From the NCBI RefSeq assembly GCF_001939045.1, contig NZ_MKIM01000026.1:88017-152016 (forward strand): DNA of 64,000 bases, read 5' to 3'. The stretch is from Rhizobium oryziradicis. Lineage in GTDB: Bacteria > Pseudomonadota > Alphaproteobacteria > Rhizobiales > Rhizobiaceae. Within the stretch, counting starts at the first letter, position 1, and each line of letters starts with the position of its first letter. Positions 26,550-35,599 of the stretch are shown here, piece by piece. Below the pieces are notes generated by a model. It ran no database searches, was not told the DNA's origin, and worked only from the letters and a program-made list of their open reading frames with translations. The position numbers were made by a program, and so were the translations under genes.

Positions 26550-27314
26550 CTATAGCATGGCGATCGCCCGGCACCATCCGGCTGATCCGCTTTTGATTTT
26601 GACCGGCAGGCAGGACACCGTGAAGCCGGAGGGGGGTAGCTCATCCAGCCGTGTCAGCTTTTCCATGTGCATGAAAATGCCGTCACGCCCCGCTTTGTGG
26701 CCTTCCCAGATAAGACCTGCATCTCGGGATTCGGCAAAGCGTTTTGCCGTGACAGGGAACGGTGCATCCCATGACCATGCGTCTGTGCCAGCGATGTGGA
26801 TTCCCTGCGCCATGAGCCAAAGTGTCGCCTCGCGGCCAATACCGCAGCCGCGGCCAAGGAAGTCGGGCCGCCCATAGGCCGCACCGGCCGCCGTGTTGAT
26901 CAACACGATGTCGTAGGGTTCCAGAGTACGACCTGTGGCTTTTACGGCCGCCTCAATGTCGGCGGCAGTCGCCACATAGCCATCGGGGAGTTCGCGCAGA
27001 TCAAGCTTCACCCCCGGTCGGATACACCAGTCCAGCGGTACCTCGTCGATCGTCCAGGCACGCTCACCATTGTTCATGGTCGAGGCGAAGTGCCAGGGGG
27101 CGTCCAGATGCGTGCCAGCATGCGCTGTGAGGTGCAATTGCTCAACAGCCCAGCCTTCACCACCCGGCACGTCGTTAATATCGAGGCCGGGGAAAAAGCG
27201 GAGCACTTCTTCCGAGCCCTCCGCATGGTTTGTGTAGGTGATCCTCGGGCCGAGCCCCGGTGGATCGGCGGGAATGTCATTTTCAATGGCCACCGAAAGG
27301 TCGATGATCTTCAT
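26550..27314 (-). CDS. Cyclase family (kynurenine formamidase-like) metal hydrolase
   Basis: 254 residues of the cyclase superfamily (Pfam cyclase, PF04199). The metal-binding signature HAGTHLDAPWHF is at residues 65-76, and GTDAWSWDAPF with a downstream GHKAGRDGIFMHMEKL segment completes the active-site region. Members hydrolyse formamides, isatin or similar amides and lactones. It is the last gene of the minus-strand catabolic operon, 20 bases after the epimerase gene, and may open a ring or remove an acyl/formyl group (inference). Confidence 0.9.
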   Translation of the reverse strand: MKIIDLSVAIENDIPADPPGLGPRITYTNHAEGSEEVLRFFPGLDINDVPGGEGWAVEQLHLTAHAGTHLDAPWHFASTMNNGERAWTIDEVPLDWCIRPGVKLDLRELPDGYVATAADIEAAVKATGRTLEPYDIVLINTAAGAAYGRPDFLGRGCGIGREATLWLMAQGIHIAGTDAWSWDAPFPVTAKRFAESRDAGLIWEGHKAGRDGIFMHMEKLTRLDELPPSGFTVSCLPVKIKSGSAGWCRAIAML

Positions 27315-27334
27315 GGGCCAGTCTCCTGCATGGG

Positions 27335-28252
27335 TCAGTCTCCTGAAAGTGCGGCTTTCGCCAGTGTGTCGAGATCGGCATCAGCGCGGAAGCCGAGGGA
27401 AAGGGCTGGCGTGGCGTCGAGCGGCGGCATGGTGCCGAAAATGCGTTGCAGGTTGCTGTCATCGCCCCACCGAATAAGGGCCTGCTTGCCGGTTATGCGT
27501 TCGACCGCGTGACAGACCTCGTTCAGATTGGCATGCAGCACAGGCGGCTGGACGACCGTCGAAACGGGTTCTGCGAGGTTGGCGGCATGCAGCAGGATTG
27601 AGACCGCTACTTTTCTCGACATCCACCAGCAGGTGCTGGCGGCGGGAACGGGGCAATCATAGACATCACCAGCTGCGATGCGGTGGAAAATATGGCTCAT
27701 GAAGGCCGAGCCGTGTCCGCTGTCGTTGACGAGGCGGGCGACAATGCCGGGAAACCGCAGGCTTATGGCCGAGAGCGCCCCGCGCCGTGTCATGTCGGAG
27801 AGGAGCGTCTCCATCATCAGCTTATGAGCGCCATAGGTGAGAAGCGGCCCAGGCGGTGTTTCCGCCGTCACGGTGCGCCCATTCAGGTTACCGTATACGG
27901 CAATCGATGAGGCAAAGACGAAGCGGGCACCCGGCCGCGTTGCGGCGGTTTTGCTGGCCAGAGCCAGAGGGGCCAGCAGATTGGCCTGATGGCCGAGATC
28001 CTGTTCCCGTTCGGCCAGACCGCCTGGAACACTTGCCAGATGAAAGACAAGATCAAAACCCGATGCCATCAGGTGTTCGAGAAACGCCTGATCGCCGAGA
28101 TCACCGGTGATCGTTTCCAGACCGGACGGAGCCTGCCCGGCAAAGGAGCGATCCGTCAGCACCAATCGCTGGGCTGTCGGGTAGGCACCCGCAAGCACGG
28201 CGGCGAGCCCCCGTCCCAGAAATCCGTCGGCACCTGTGACCAGAATACGCAT
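27335..28252 (-). CDS. NAD-dependent epimerase/dehydratase family protein (DenD-like)
   Basis: 305 residues from ATG 28252, which shares a base with the stop of the FAH-family gene (TGATG). An upstream GTG at 28255 is less likely. Extended SDR features: the cofactor loop GADGFLG at 7-13, Asp in GDLGD near 50, Ser115-Ser116, and YxxxK at Tyr140/Lys144 (YGAHK). Relatives include D-erythronate dehydrogenase. In this operon it may oxidise a hydroxy-acid intermediate. Substrate unknown. Confidence 0.88.
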   Translation of the reverse strand: MRILVTGADGFLGRGLAAVLAGAYPTAQRLVLTDRSFAGQAPSGLETITGDLGDQAFLEHLMASGFDLVFHLASVPGGLAEREQDLGHQANLLAPLALASKTAATRPGARFVFASSIAVYGNLNGRTVTAETPPGPLLTYGAHKLMMETLLSDMTRRGALSAISLRFPGIVARLVNDSGHGSAFMSHIFHRIAAGDVYDCPVPAASTCWWMSRKVAVSILLHAANLAEPVSTVVQPPVLHANLNEVCHAVERITGKQALIRWGDDSNLQRIFGTMPPLDATPALSLGFRADADLDTLAKAALSGD

Positions 28253-29229
28253 CACGCCCGCACCACGCTTTGATCAATGATCCCGAAGGGGGCGAAGCCA
28301 TCGGGCATACGCGCCTCCATCCACACGCGGTCGCCCCACGTCAGGAAGGGCGTGCGCGCGGCTCCTTGGTCAAGAAGCTCGATCACGCGGATTTCCGATA
28401 TGCAGGAAGAGCCTGCCGCCCGATCGGCATTGGAAACAGTGCCCGAGCCGATGATCGTGCCAGCGGTAAGCCGTCGGGTGCAGGCGCAATGAGCGATCAG
28501 TTCACTGAAGGAGAAATGCATTTCGTCACCACGGGCGCGCCCGACCTCACGAGCGTTGATCTCGACATGCAGGGAAAGCTTGACGCGTCCATTCTCCCAG
28601 TGTGCGCCAAGTTCATCCGGCGTGATTGCCACGGGCGCGAAGGCGGTGGAGGGCTTGGTTTGCAGGAAGCCGAAGCCGGCGCGCATTTCGCGCGGACCAA
28701 GCGCGCGCAACGACCAGTCGTTGATCTGCACCAGCAGGCGTATATGCGCTGTTGCCTGTTCAGCCGTGGTTCCCATCGGCACATCCGAGAGAATGACGCC
28801 GAATTCGCCTTCCATGTCGATGAACAGCGCGTCATCGGGAAATTCAACATCGGCGAGCGGGCCACGAAAGTCGTCACTGGCCCCTTGATAGATCAGCGGG
28901 ATCGTCTCAAATTCCGGATTGGGTGGATTGTCAAAGGCCTTGTCCATCAGCCGCCCGTGATTGAGAAATGCCGATGCATCCAGCCATTGCGGCGCGCGCG
29001 GCAAGGGAGCCAGGCAACGATGCGGCTCGAAACGGGTCGCGAACGGTTCTTCGCCCGCGTTCAGTCGACCATACAGGCTGGCGAGAGGCTGAGAAACACG
29101 ATCCCAGTCTTCGATGGCTGAGAGCAGAGAGGGGGCAATGCCGGTTGCTGGCATTGCCCGCGTCAGATCGCGAGAGACGACCCACAATTGGCCGTCGCGG
29201 CTTCCGTCATGGTAGGTTGCGAACTTCAT
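28252..29229 (-). CDS. Fumarylacetoacetate hydrolase (FAH) family protein
   Basis: 325 residues from ATG 29229 (MKFATYHDGSRDG); sequence upstream to 29277 is open but unlike the family. Metal-ligand acidic residues sit in the FIDMEGEFGVILSDVPMGT segment near 150 (ExE) with a partner Asp in QINDWSLR. The catalytic-loop lysine region is QTKPSTAF, and GTIIGSGTVSN is the usual C-terminal motif. FAH-fold enzymes hydrolyse or decarboxylate beta-diketo acids or hydrate 2-oxopent-4-enoates. This fits the lower part of a ring-cleavage pathway. Confidence 0.9.
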   Translation of the reverse strand: MKFATYHDGSRDGQLWVVSRDLTRAMPATGIAPSLLSAIEDWDRVSQPLASLYGRLNAGEEPFATRFEPHRCLAPLPRAPQWLDASAFLNHGRLMDKAFDNPPNPEFETIPLIYQGASDDFRGPLADVEFPDDALFIDMEGEFGVILSDVPMGTTAEQATAHIRLLVQINDWSLRALGPREMRAGFGFLQTKPSTAFAPVAITPDELGAHWENGRVKLSLHVEINAREVGRARGDEMHFSFSELIAHCACTRRLTAGTIIGSGTVSNADRAAGSSCISEIRVIELLDQGAARTPFLTWGDRVWMEARMPDGFAPFGIIDQSVVRA

Positions 29230-29283
29230 GGGATCTTTCCTTGGTTCCATTCGAGGCCAGCCAGGCCTTGGGGACATTGCGCC

Positions 29284-29865
29284 TCATTGCTTGGCGAGGC
29301 TCGCGGCGACTGCGGGATCGTAAGTGCCTGAGACAAGCACGAAGAGCATTCGGCACATCTTGCCAGACCGGTTCGCCCAGGCGTGGTTGGTGCCGCGCTG
29401 AATGACCACCGAGCCGGGTTTCAGCAGGGCCTCGCCATCGTCAAGCACCAGAGTCATTTCGCCCTCGATGACGATGCCGTAATCGATCGACTCCGTCCTG
29501 TGCATCAGCGGATGCGGTGAGCTTTCCTTGACCGTCGAGGCGGCCTTGTCACCGATTTGCTCGAACGCCTCGCTCATCTGCTTGGCCCCCGATTTCAGGA
29601 AATCTTCGGTGTCGGGAGGAATATCGACAAAACGAATGCGGGTGCCGCCCTGCGGCGGTGGCAGCACAAGCGGGCCGAGCGTTGGGTCTTCGTCGTTGGC
29701 GACGCGGGCCGGGCTTTCTGCCGTAGACCACACCTCATGGAATACGGTGCCCGGAATAGCGGCAACTTCCACGACGGTTGGCAGTTTACCAACCTCTGTG
29801 AGAATAGAGCGCCCGTCCTTGCTGTGTCCGGTTACAATACGGGTAATGGGGGGAAAGTTTGTCAT
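29284..29865 (-). CDS. Cupin domain protein
   Basis: 193 residues from ATG 29865, which overlaps the MFS stop (ATGA). The C-terminal half is a single cupin barrel: PHPLMHRTESIDYGIVIEGE supplies His118 and His122, and the second motif PGSVVIQRGTNHAW supplies His161. The family contains metal-dependent isomerases, oxygenases and simple binding proteins. Its function here is not defined. It is co-transcribed with catabolic genes and could act as a tautomerase/decarboxylase or a sensor. Confidence 0.87.
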   Translation of the reverse strand: MTNFPPITRIVTGHSKDGRSILTEVGKLPTVVEVAAIPGTVFHEVWSTAESPARVANDEDPTLGPLVLPPPQGGTRIRFVDIPPDTEDFLKSGAKQMSEAFEQIGDKAASTVKESSPHPLMHRTESIDYGIVIEGEMTLVLDDGEALLKPGSVVIQRGTNHAWANRSGKMCRMLFVLVSGTYDPAVAASLAKQ

Positions 29866-30980
29866 GCGCTTTTCGCCTTGGTGAAGAAGCCGATGGAAAT
29901 GATGCCGACCACGACGGCCGCGACGCCGAGCGCCGAATAGCCGAGGTTTTGGCCGAGCGCTCCGCCGACAATCGGCCCGAGTGCCGCGCCGACCATCAGC
30001 ATGGCCGGTGTGGCGGCAACCGCGCGCCCGGTCGGATCGAGTTTGGCCAGTCGCCCGAAGGCGAAAGTGTGAGTGAATATCTGGATGGAGACGAAAACCG
30101 CGGCGGCAGGTGCCCAGACGGTAAAGACCGTCGCCGATGTGACGATGACCGCAAGAACCGCCTGAACCGCAGGTCCGATCTGGGTGATCAATGTCGCTGA
30201 AACACGGGTCTGCAGGACTGCCGCCAAGGGTGATGGCAGAATGAAGTTGACAAAGCCCAGTGCGACAAGAACGGCGAGAACATGATCGGGTGAGAAGCCG
30301 CGCGTCTTGCCGATGACTTCCACGAAGGAAAAGACCATCGACTGGTTGAAGGTCATGATACTGATGCCGAAGATCGTCAGCCAGGTTGCGCGGCTGAAGG
30401 GACGCCTTTGATGCTCGACGGCTTTCAAAGGGTTGCGAAACAGAAGCGCGGAACTGATCGTGGCCACTGTCATGATTCCGGCGAACACCCGAAACAGGGA
30501 TGGGCCGCCGTAGATGATCAGCAATTGCGGAATGGCACCAAGCAGAATGATGGCCAGCAGGCCAAGCGCAATACCGGCCATCGCGAACAGGCGATGCGGG
30601 TTGTCGGCATGTCCCATTGTCCCGTGCACCATGGACAGCGCGACGCCGATGGATAGGCCCGCGATGAGGTGGCACAGGGCAAGCGGCATGAAGTCAGCTT
30701 GTGTGGAGGCAAACAGGAAAGCTGCGGCGGCCACGCCAAAGCCAAAGGTAGCAGCCAGTCTCTGGTTCATTCTGTCGAAGCGTGGGGCGACCAAAGCGCT
30801 CGCACACACCGCGCCGACGAGGAACAGGGTTGCCAACCCGCCCGCCTGCTGCGGGGTAAAGCCATAACGCTCGACCAGCGCGCCGACCCAGACCGGGAGT
30901 GCGATAAGATCCAGCATCCCGGAGAAGTGGCCGATAACCAGGGCGGTTACCCCGGCCACTCCGAATTTTTGTCCTGACAT
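29862..30980 (-). CDS. MFS transporter
   Basis: 372 residues with about twelve predicted helices (for example VTALVIGHFSGMLDLIALPV, then GLATLFLVGAVCASALVAPR with the loop 2-3 region, and AVVVGIISIGFFT at the end). A typical inner-membrane secondary transporter, though slightly short. Its position between the FAD monooxygenase and cupin genes of the catabolic operon suggests uptake of the pathway's substrate. The specificity cannot be read. Confidence 0.88.
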   Translation of the reverse strand: MSGQKFGVAGVTALVIGHFSGMLDLIALPVWVGALVERYGFTPQQAGGLATLFLVGAVCASALVAPRFDRMNQRLAATFGFGVAAAAFLFASTQADFMPLALCHLIAGLSIGVALSMVHGTMGHADNPHRLFAMAGIALGLLAIILLGAIPQLLIIYGGPSLFRVFAGIMTVATISSALLFRNPLKAVEHQRRPFSRATWLTIFGISIMTFNQSMVFSFVEVIGKTRGFSPDHVLAVLVALGFVNFILPSPLAAVLQTRVSATLITQIGPAVQAVLAVIVTSATVFTVWAPAAAVFVSIQIFTHTFAFGRLAKLDPTGRAVAATPAMLMVGAALGPIVGGALGQNLGYSALGVAAVVVGIISIGFFTKAKSA

Positions 30981-31054
30981 TCCTGCTCCTCCCGCAAATT
31001 GAACGGCGGCAATCGGTGCGCGGTCTCCCGAACCGCAGCACCGCCGCGACTTTT

Positions 31055-32182
31055 TTAGATGGCTTCCGCCAGCGTTTTCATGGACGCCTTCATGATCGCG
31101 GCATGCGCGTCGCGGCTGCCACCATTGATCTCGATATCGGCCAGTTGCCCGGAATTCTCGACTACCATCCGGCAGCGCTCCCAGCGTCTTGCTTCGAATG
31201 CGGCAAGGGCAGAACCCACATCGCCGGTCTGGCCAAGTTCTTCAGCCAGGACCATGGCATCCTCTATGCCGATGCAAGCACCAGCGGCCAGATGCGGTGT
31301 GGTGGCATGCACGGCATCGCCGATCAGCACCACGCGACCCTTGAACCATGGGCGTGGCAACAGCATCTGCTCAAGGGGGCGGTAGATGATCTGATGTTCG
31401 GCAGACAGTTCCGACGCGATCCTGCGGATGATCGGGGAAGAGAAGCGCTCAAGCAGGCTGCGCAAGTTTTCAACCAACGCCTCCGGTGCGACGAAGTCGT
31501 TGGTGGGGCGGTCTTCGGTCAGGAACAGGTAGGCCTGATCCTTGTTGACGCCGTTCAGGCCGACCTTGAGATTCGGACCCATCCACATGTTGACGGTATC
31601 GATACTCTCGGGTCTTGGCAGCACGGCCCGCCAGACCGATTGGCCAATGAAGCGCGGCTTGGGGGCCTCGGGAAAGATGTTGCGACGCACGGCGGAATAG
31701 AGGCCGTCTGCGCCGACGACGAGATCGTAGGTATCCGAACTTCCATCGCCAAAGGTCACATGCACGCGATCGTCGCCCTGCACAATCTCGCTGAAGGTCA
31801 TCCCCAGGCGAACCTTTGTTGTGGAGGCCCGCACGGCTTCGGAAAGGATCTTGGCCAGTGCCGGACGCATGATGCCGCCGCCGCCGGGGATGTCTGCTCC
31901 CGCCACGCGCGGGGTTGGCAGCGTGACAAGCACGGAGTCATCTGGTCCACGCAAATTCACGCCGTCGCTGACAAAACCCTCCTCGAGAAACCGATCGATC
32001 AGGCCGAGATCGCGCAGCACCCGAAGCGTTGATCCATGCAGGCTGATGCCAGCACCATAGGAGCGCCACCCGGCGTCGATCTCAACGAGATCGACTTCAA
32101 AGCCCTGGCGGGACAGTTGCAGCGCTGCGGTCATGCCTGCGAAACCGCCACCGATGACAAGCACTTTCATATTAGAATTCAT
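31055..32182 (-). CDS. FAD-dependent aromatic monooxygenase (class A)
   Basis: 375 residues from ATG 32182, which overlaps the Rieske gene stop (ATGA); the longer frame to 32329 is a shadow. The FAD dinucleotide fold GGGFAG is at 11-16, the DG motif VVGADGLYSAVR near 155-166, and the GD motif GRVVLIGDAVHATTPHLAAG near 300. This is the single-component PHBH/salicylate-hydroxylase class that hydroxylates aromatic or pyridine rings using NAD(P)H and O2. In this operon it would prepare a dihydroxylated ring for the VOC dioxygenase. Confidence 0.92.
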   Translation of the reverse strand: MNSNMKVLVIGGGFAGMTAALQLSRQGFEVDLVEIDAGWRSYGAGISLHGSTLRVLRDLGLIDRFLEEGFVSDGVNLRGPDDSVLVTLPTPRVAGADIPGGGGIMRPALAKILSEAVRASTTKVRLGMTFSEIVQGDDRVHVTFGDGSSDTYDLVVGADGLYSAVRRNIFPEAPKPRFIGQSVWRAVLPRPESIDTVNMWMGPNLKVGLNGVNKDQAYLFLTEDRPTNDFVAPEALVENLRSLLERFSSPIIRRIASELSAEHQIIYRPLEQMLLPRPWFKGRVVLIGDAVHATTPHLAAGACIGIEDAMVLAEELGQTGDVGSALAAFEARRWERCRMVVENSGQLADIEINGGSRDAHAAIMKASMKTLAEAI

Positions 32183-32556
32183 TTGATTTCCTCCTCTGCG
32201 GGCGTGGCGACGAAAATCTCCTCCTCGTCGCTCAACGCAATGTCTACGGCTGTCAGCCTTTGGCCCAGGCAAGGTCCAAGAACGCATTCGCCGGTATCGA
32301 TTTCGAAAAGCGCGCCATGCGAGTGGCACGTCAGATGGGTCTTTTCGCCATTCAGGTAGGCGTCGGTCTTCCAGGCCATCGGCGTGCCGGTGGAATAGTG
32401 CGGGCAGGAATCCAGCCAGGCATACAGAACGCCCTTCTGCCTGGTCAGGATGATCTTGCGGCGCATTCCATCAAAGGGTCCAAAGCCTTTTGCCTCGGCC
32501 TCGCCGATCTCATCGGACCGGCACAGATAGTGGAGCTTGCGCGCGATGCTCTGCAT
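32179..32556 (-). CDS. Rieske 2Fe-2S ferredoxin-like protein
   Basis: 125 residues carrying one Rieske domain with cluster ligands Cys51-Pro-His53 and Cys77-x-x-His80 (CPHY and CHSH). No signal peptide and no catalytic domain. Normally such ferredoxins feed electrons to a Rieske oxygenase, but no oxygenase large subunit or ferredoxin reductase is encoded nearby. It lies between the VOC and FAD monooxygenase genes (3-base gap and 4-base overlap). It may reactivate the Fe(II) centre of the extradiol enzyme or serve a partner elsewhere (inference). Confidence 0.88.
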   Translation of the reverse strand: MQSIARKLHYLCRSDEIGEAEAKGFGPFDGMRRKIILTRQKGVLYAWLDSCPHYSTGTPMAWKTDAYLNGEKTHLTCHSHGALFEIDTGECVLGPCLGQRLTAVDIALSDEEEIFVATPAEEEIK

Positions 32557-32559
32557 CGG

Positions 32560-33507
32560 TCAGCGCTTCGCGCCGGGCGGCGGGCCTCCTGTGGGTGCCC
32601 ACTTCTCGCGCATTTCGAACAAGACGATCTGCGAGGCCTCGGCACCCATGGGTGCTTCGCGCGCGATCCAGGTGTCGTCGTGCTTGTCCATGTCAGCATC
32701 ATATTCGAAGTGACAGCCGAGGGGACTGTTGAAGTACCAAAACCAGTTCGAACCGAATTTGTGTCGGCCCGGCCCCCAGAAACTCTGGTAGCCCTTCTTC
32801 ACGAAGCGCGTTCCCGCCACCATCAACTCGGTTGGACCGCCCATGTGGAAGGCGAGGTGCTCGCAGCCCTTCATATATTCCGGTGTGCGGATGAAGAAGA
32901 GCGTGTGGTGGTCGTCATTCGCTTTCGGTCGCAGGAAGGGGCCTGCCCCCGTCAAGGTATCGGTGATCACGAAACCGAGGCGGTCGCAGTAGAACCGGGT
33001 GGCAATTTCAATGTCGGGAACGAACAGCACGACATGGCTGAGCGTGCGCGGCAGCGCTGGCATTTCTTCCCAGACACCGATTTCGTTCGGCTTGCGTTGC
33101 GCCGGTGCACCCGGCGCATTGATCTTTTCTGCAGGCATGATGAGTTCGCGGCGGATGGTGACCTGGAACTTCAGCTCAAAGCCATGGTCATCCTTCAACT
33201 CAATCGAGCCGTCGGACAGCCGCGTTACCCGGCGATCCTTGGAAAGCTCTTTTTCGATCGCGTCGAGATCCTCGGTGGAGCGCACGCCATAGACCTGCTG
33301 GCGCAGCATGTTCGCCGTTGGCAAAGGTGCCGGCAACGAGGGATCCGATTTGTGACGGATGATGATGCCTGTGCCGTCCAGCGTCTCGAACAGGCCGCCG
33401 TTCTCGGTCACGTCCGTCGGCTTCAGGCCAAACGCGGTCAGGTATTCAGAACAGGCGGCGACATCGTCGACGCCAAAGACGAGATAATCAGGCCCGATGA
33501 TGTTCAT
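32560..33507 (-). CDS. Two-domain VOC family extradiol-type dioxygenase
   Basis: 315 residues made of two VOC modules (about 5-115 and 155-285), the length of catechol 2,3-dioxygenase-type enzymes. Candidate iron ligands in the C-terminal module are His158 (LSHVVLF), His217 (CEHLAF) and Glu268 (CHFEYD), the His-His-Glu facial triad order. Conserved late residues YFNSPLGCHFEY resemble the family's active-site strand. It probably cleaves the ring produced by the monooxygenase. It heads the downstream transcription block, after a hairpin-forming spacer. Confidence 0.85.
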   Translation of the reverse strand: MNIIGPDYLVFGVDDVAACSEYLTAFGLKPTDVTENGGLFETLDGTGIIIRHKSDPSLPAPLPTANMLRQQVYGVRSTEDLDAIEKELSKDRRVTRLSDGSIELKDDHGFELKFQVTIRRELIMPAEKINAPGAPAQRKPNEIGVWEEMPALPRTLSHVVLFVPDIEIATRFYCDRLGFVITDTLTGAGPFLRPKANDDHHTLFFIRTPEYMKGCEHLAFHMGGPTELMVAGTRFVKKGYQSFWGPGRHKFGSNWFWYFNSPLGCHFEYDADMDKHDDTWIAREAPMGAEASQIVLFEMREKWAPTGGPPPGAKR

Positions 33508-33590
33508 GGGACATTCCTTTCCATTAGAGTTTGTCAGGGAAAAGTGGAATCCGGTTTTCCCGAAGAGACAAACGAAAACAAGGGAATCGA

Positions 33591-33625
33591 GAGTCTGTCT
33601 GGTTCAATTTGAACCTGACAGACTC
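33591..33625. promoter_or_regulatory. Long inverted repeat between the EthD and VOC genes
   Basis: The two arms GAGTCTGTC and GACAGACTC enclose GGTTCAA-T-TTGAACC with one mismatch pair, giving a 35-base near-perfect hairpin. It starts 14 bases past the EthD stop and lies 84 bases before the VOC start on the minus strand. It could end the two-gene hydrolase/EthD transcript, stabilise an mRNA end, or be an operator for the downstream block. Confidence 0.5.
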
Positions 33626-33638
33626 CAAAAGGTCTTGA

Positions 33639-34289
33639 TCAGCCTGCGTGGAGAACGTGCTCATGGGCGACCGCCAGGCAGTAACGTGTATCGGAGGCAA
33701 GGCCCGCTTGGGCAGCTTCGCGGCATGCCTGTGCGAAAGCTAGCCCGGTGGCCTCGTCCGGCAGCCAGAATTCATCAATCGCCTCGACCGGTCCCGCAGA
33801 CAGTGGCAGGTTCCGACAGTGGCCGATGATGCCGTGGCCAATATCGGCGAGCCTTTGGGCATCCGGAGCCTTGTTGAACCAGAACAGGAACACTTTTACC
33901 GCTTTTGCGCGCATGTCCGGCGGCAGGATGATGTTCTCGGTGACCGGAAGGCCGACGACGGAGGTTTCATCCACCATCCTGGGTTCGTCCGGCTGCAAAT
34001 GCTCGAGATAAAAGGGCGTTTCGCGCGAGGATTTTGCCGCTGCCATGTCCGGAAACCAGACCTCGGTGACAAAATCCAAGCCATAGGAAAAGGCCTTGGG
34101 GAGCGCGTCACCGCCGAAATAAATGCCGTCGAAAGCATGATTCTGGACGTAGCGGCGCGGTGCCTGCGACGGCTCGCGGGCAATGTAATCGCGCACCAGC
34201 TTGCCGTGATGGTCTTTCATATGGGTTCGATGTTCGCGAAGCGTCTGCCCGAGGCGCCGGCGGCCACAGATCAAGGTCTTGATCGTCAT
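33639..34289 (-). CDS. EthD domain-type protein (dimeric alpha/beta barrel)
   Basis: 216 residues that look like two ferredoxin-like barrel halves. The N-terminal TIKTLICGRRRLGQTLREHR then HMKDHHGKLVRD resembles the EthD start (xxRRxGxSxEEFRxHWxxxHGxLV), and KVFLFWFNKAP begins the second half. EthD-type proteins include small decarboxylases, lactone isomerases and monooxygenase accessory proteins. It overlaps the hydrolase gene by 4 bases, so both act in the same step or chain. The exact reaction is unknown. Confidence 0.68.
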   Translation of the reverse strand: MTIKTLICGRRRLGQTLREHRTHMKDHHGKLVRDYIAREPSQAPRRYVQNHAFDGIYFGGDALPKAFSYGLDFVTEVWFPDMAAAKSSRETPFYLEHLQPDEPRMVDETSVVGLPVTENIILPPDMRAKAVKVFLFWFNKAPDAQRLADIGHGIIGHCRNLPLSAGPVEAIDEFWLPDEATGLAFAQACREAAQAGLASDTRYCLAVAHEHVLHAG

Positions 34290-35458
34290 TTCGGTTGCTC
34301 CGCGACAATGCGTCCGCCCAGAGTTTCAGCCACCCAATCGGCGATGTACGCGCCCGCATTGGCGGAGTTATCGAAGCTCGAATGCTGTACGCCGCCGGTG
34401 CGCTCATCGAAGATCTTCAGTTCGCGCTTCGGACTGTTGACCAGTTGATCGTAGGTGGCGTGCGCCCATTGGAGAGGGATCTGGCTGTCTTTTTCGCCAT
34501 GTGTCACCAGGAAGGGCACGCGGATACGATCGAGGATTCCGTTGAGGTGAACGTTTTCGGCGATCTGCATGAACTCGTCCATATCCTTGGCACCCCAGAC
34601 CCACATGACGTGGCTCCAATAGTGCGGGACCGGGAAATTACCCTCGCGGGCAAGGCGCTTCTTTTGCACGTCGCGCCAATCGTGGTTGGCACCCCAGACA
34701 ACGCCGCAGGCAAACCGCGGCTCAAAAGCGACGGCACGGGGACAGTAGTAGCCGCCGAGCGACACCCCTTCCATGCCGATACGCTTTGGATCGACATCGG
34801 CGCGACCCTCCAGCCAATCGACGACGCGGCTGGCCCAGTGCTCGCTGTCGAACCGGGCGGTAAGCCCCTGCAAGCGAAGCGCCTCGCCGGTGCCTGGCTG
34901 ATCGACGATCAAGGAAGCCACGCCGCGCTTGGCGAGCCAGGCTGGCAGACCAACAAGGAATTTCATCTCTTTGGTGCTGTCGAGGCCGTTGACCTGAACC
35001 AGCAACGGTGCAGGCCCCTCGACGCCTTCCGCAGGCACGTAGAGCGCTGAAAGGTGCGCCCCCTCATAGGGGATCTCCACCCGGCGACAGGCAGAGCCGG
35101 ACAGCGTCAGACCTTTCTCGAAACAGGCGAGAAACTGCTGGTAGAGGCTAACGCGCCCTTCCGAGCCATGCGCCAGCAGACGTTCGGCGGTGATCATATA
35201 GTTGGCTGCGCGCAGCAGCTTGTCGCCAGCCGAAATCAACCTGCCCCGGGCTTCGTCCTCGTCGGCAAGGGAAACCAGCTTGTCCGCCATATGAATCCAG
35301 GTTTCGCGGAACGCCTGGGTACCGGCAGCATCCGGTGCCTTGGCCGCATCTTGCAGCGGGGCGCACATTTCCTCGATCTCTCCCATTCGGGCACCCATTT
35401 CGATCGATAGATTAACCGAGAGGTTCCAGACATAATTGGTCGGAAAATACTTGAACAT
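34286..35458 (-). CDS. Alpha/beta hydrolase (FrsA / pseudooxynicotine hydrolase-like)
   Basis: 390 residues with a ~130-residue helical N-terminal cap followed by an alpha/beta hydrolase core. The nucleophile elbow is GVSLGG (Ser233), the acid Asp324 (HGEKDSQIP) and the base His359 (VQHSSFD). The cap-plus-core layout and length match the C-C hydrolase that cleaves 2,6-dihydroxypseudooxynicotine and its DUF1100 relatives. It is the first gene of the minus-strand catabolic block, divergent from the LysR gene. It likely cleaves a carbon-carbon bond in a side chain or ring-cleavage product. Confidence 0.88.
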   Translation of the reverse strand: MFKYFPTNYVWNLSVNLSIEMGARMGEIEEMCAPLQDAAKAPDAAGTQAFRETWIHMADKLVSLADEDEARGRLISAGDKLLRAANYMITAERLLAHGSEGRVSLYQQFLACFEKGLTLSGSACRRVEIPYEGAHLSALYVPAEGVEGPAPLLVQVNGLDSTKEMKFLVGLPAWLAKRGVASLIVDQPGTGEALRLQGLTARFDSEHWASRVVDWLEGRADVDPKRIGMEGVSLGGYYCPRAVAFEPRFACGVVWGANHDWRDVQKKRLAREGNFPVPHYWSHVMWVWGAKDMDEFMQIAENVHLNGILDRIRVPFLVTHGEKDSQIPLQWAHATYDQLVNSPKRELKIFDERTGGVQHSSFDNSANAGAYIADWVAETLGGRIVAEQPK

Positions 35459-35599
35459 TGGGTCTCCTCGAGGTTGCCGATCGCGGCATCAATTTCAAAA
35501 GGAGGAGATCGACTGACGGCGCGGCGCGATAGGCCACGCGATGTCATTTCCTCCCGAGGAAAGATTTAACGACAATCAACCTGTTTACAAAATTGCTTT

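Noticed and set aside
29284..30675. A 463-codon frame running through the cupin gene into the MFS gene
   Set aside because: Only the part after 29865 matches the cupin. The upstream part is antisense-like filler overlapping the MFS gene, which overlaps the cupin by ATGA.
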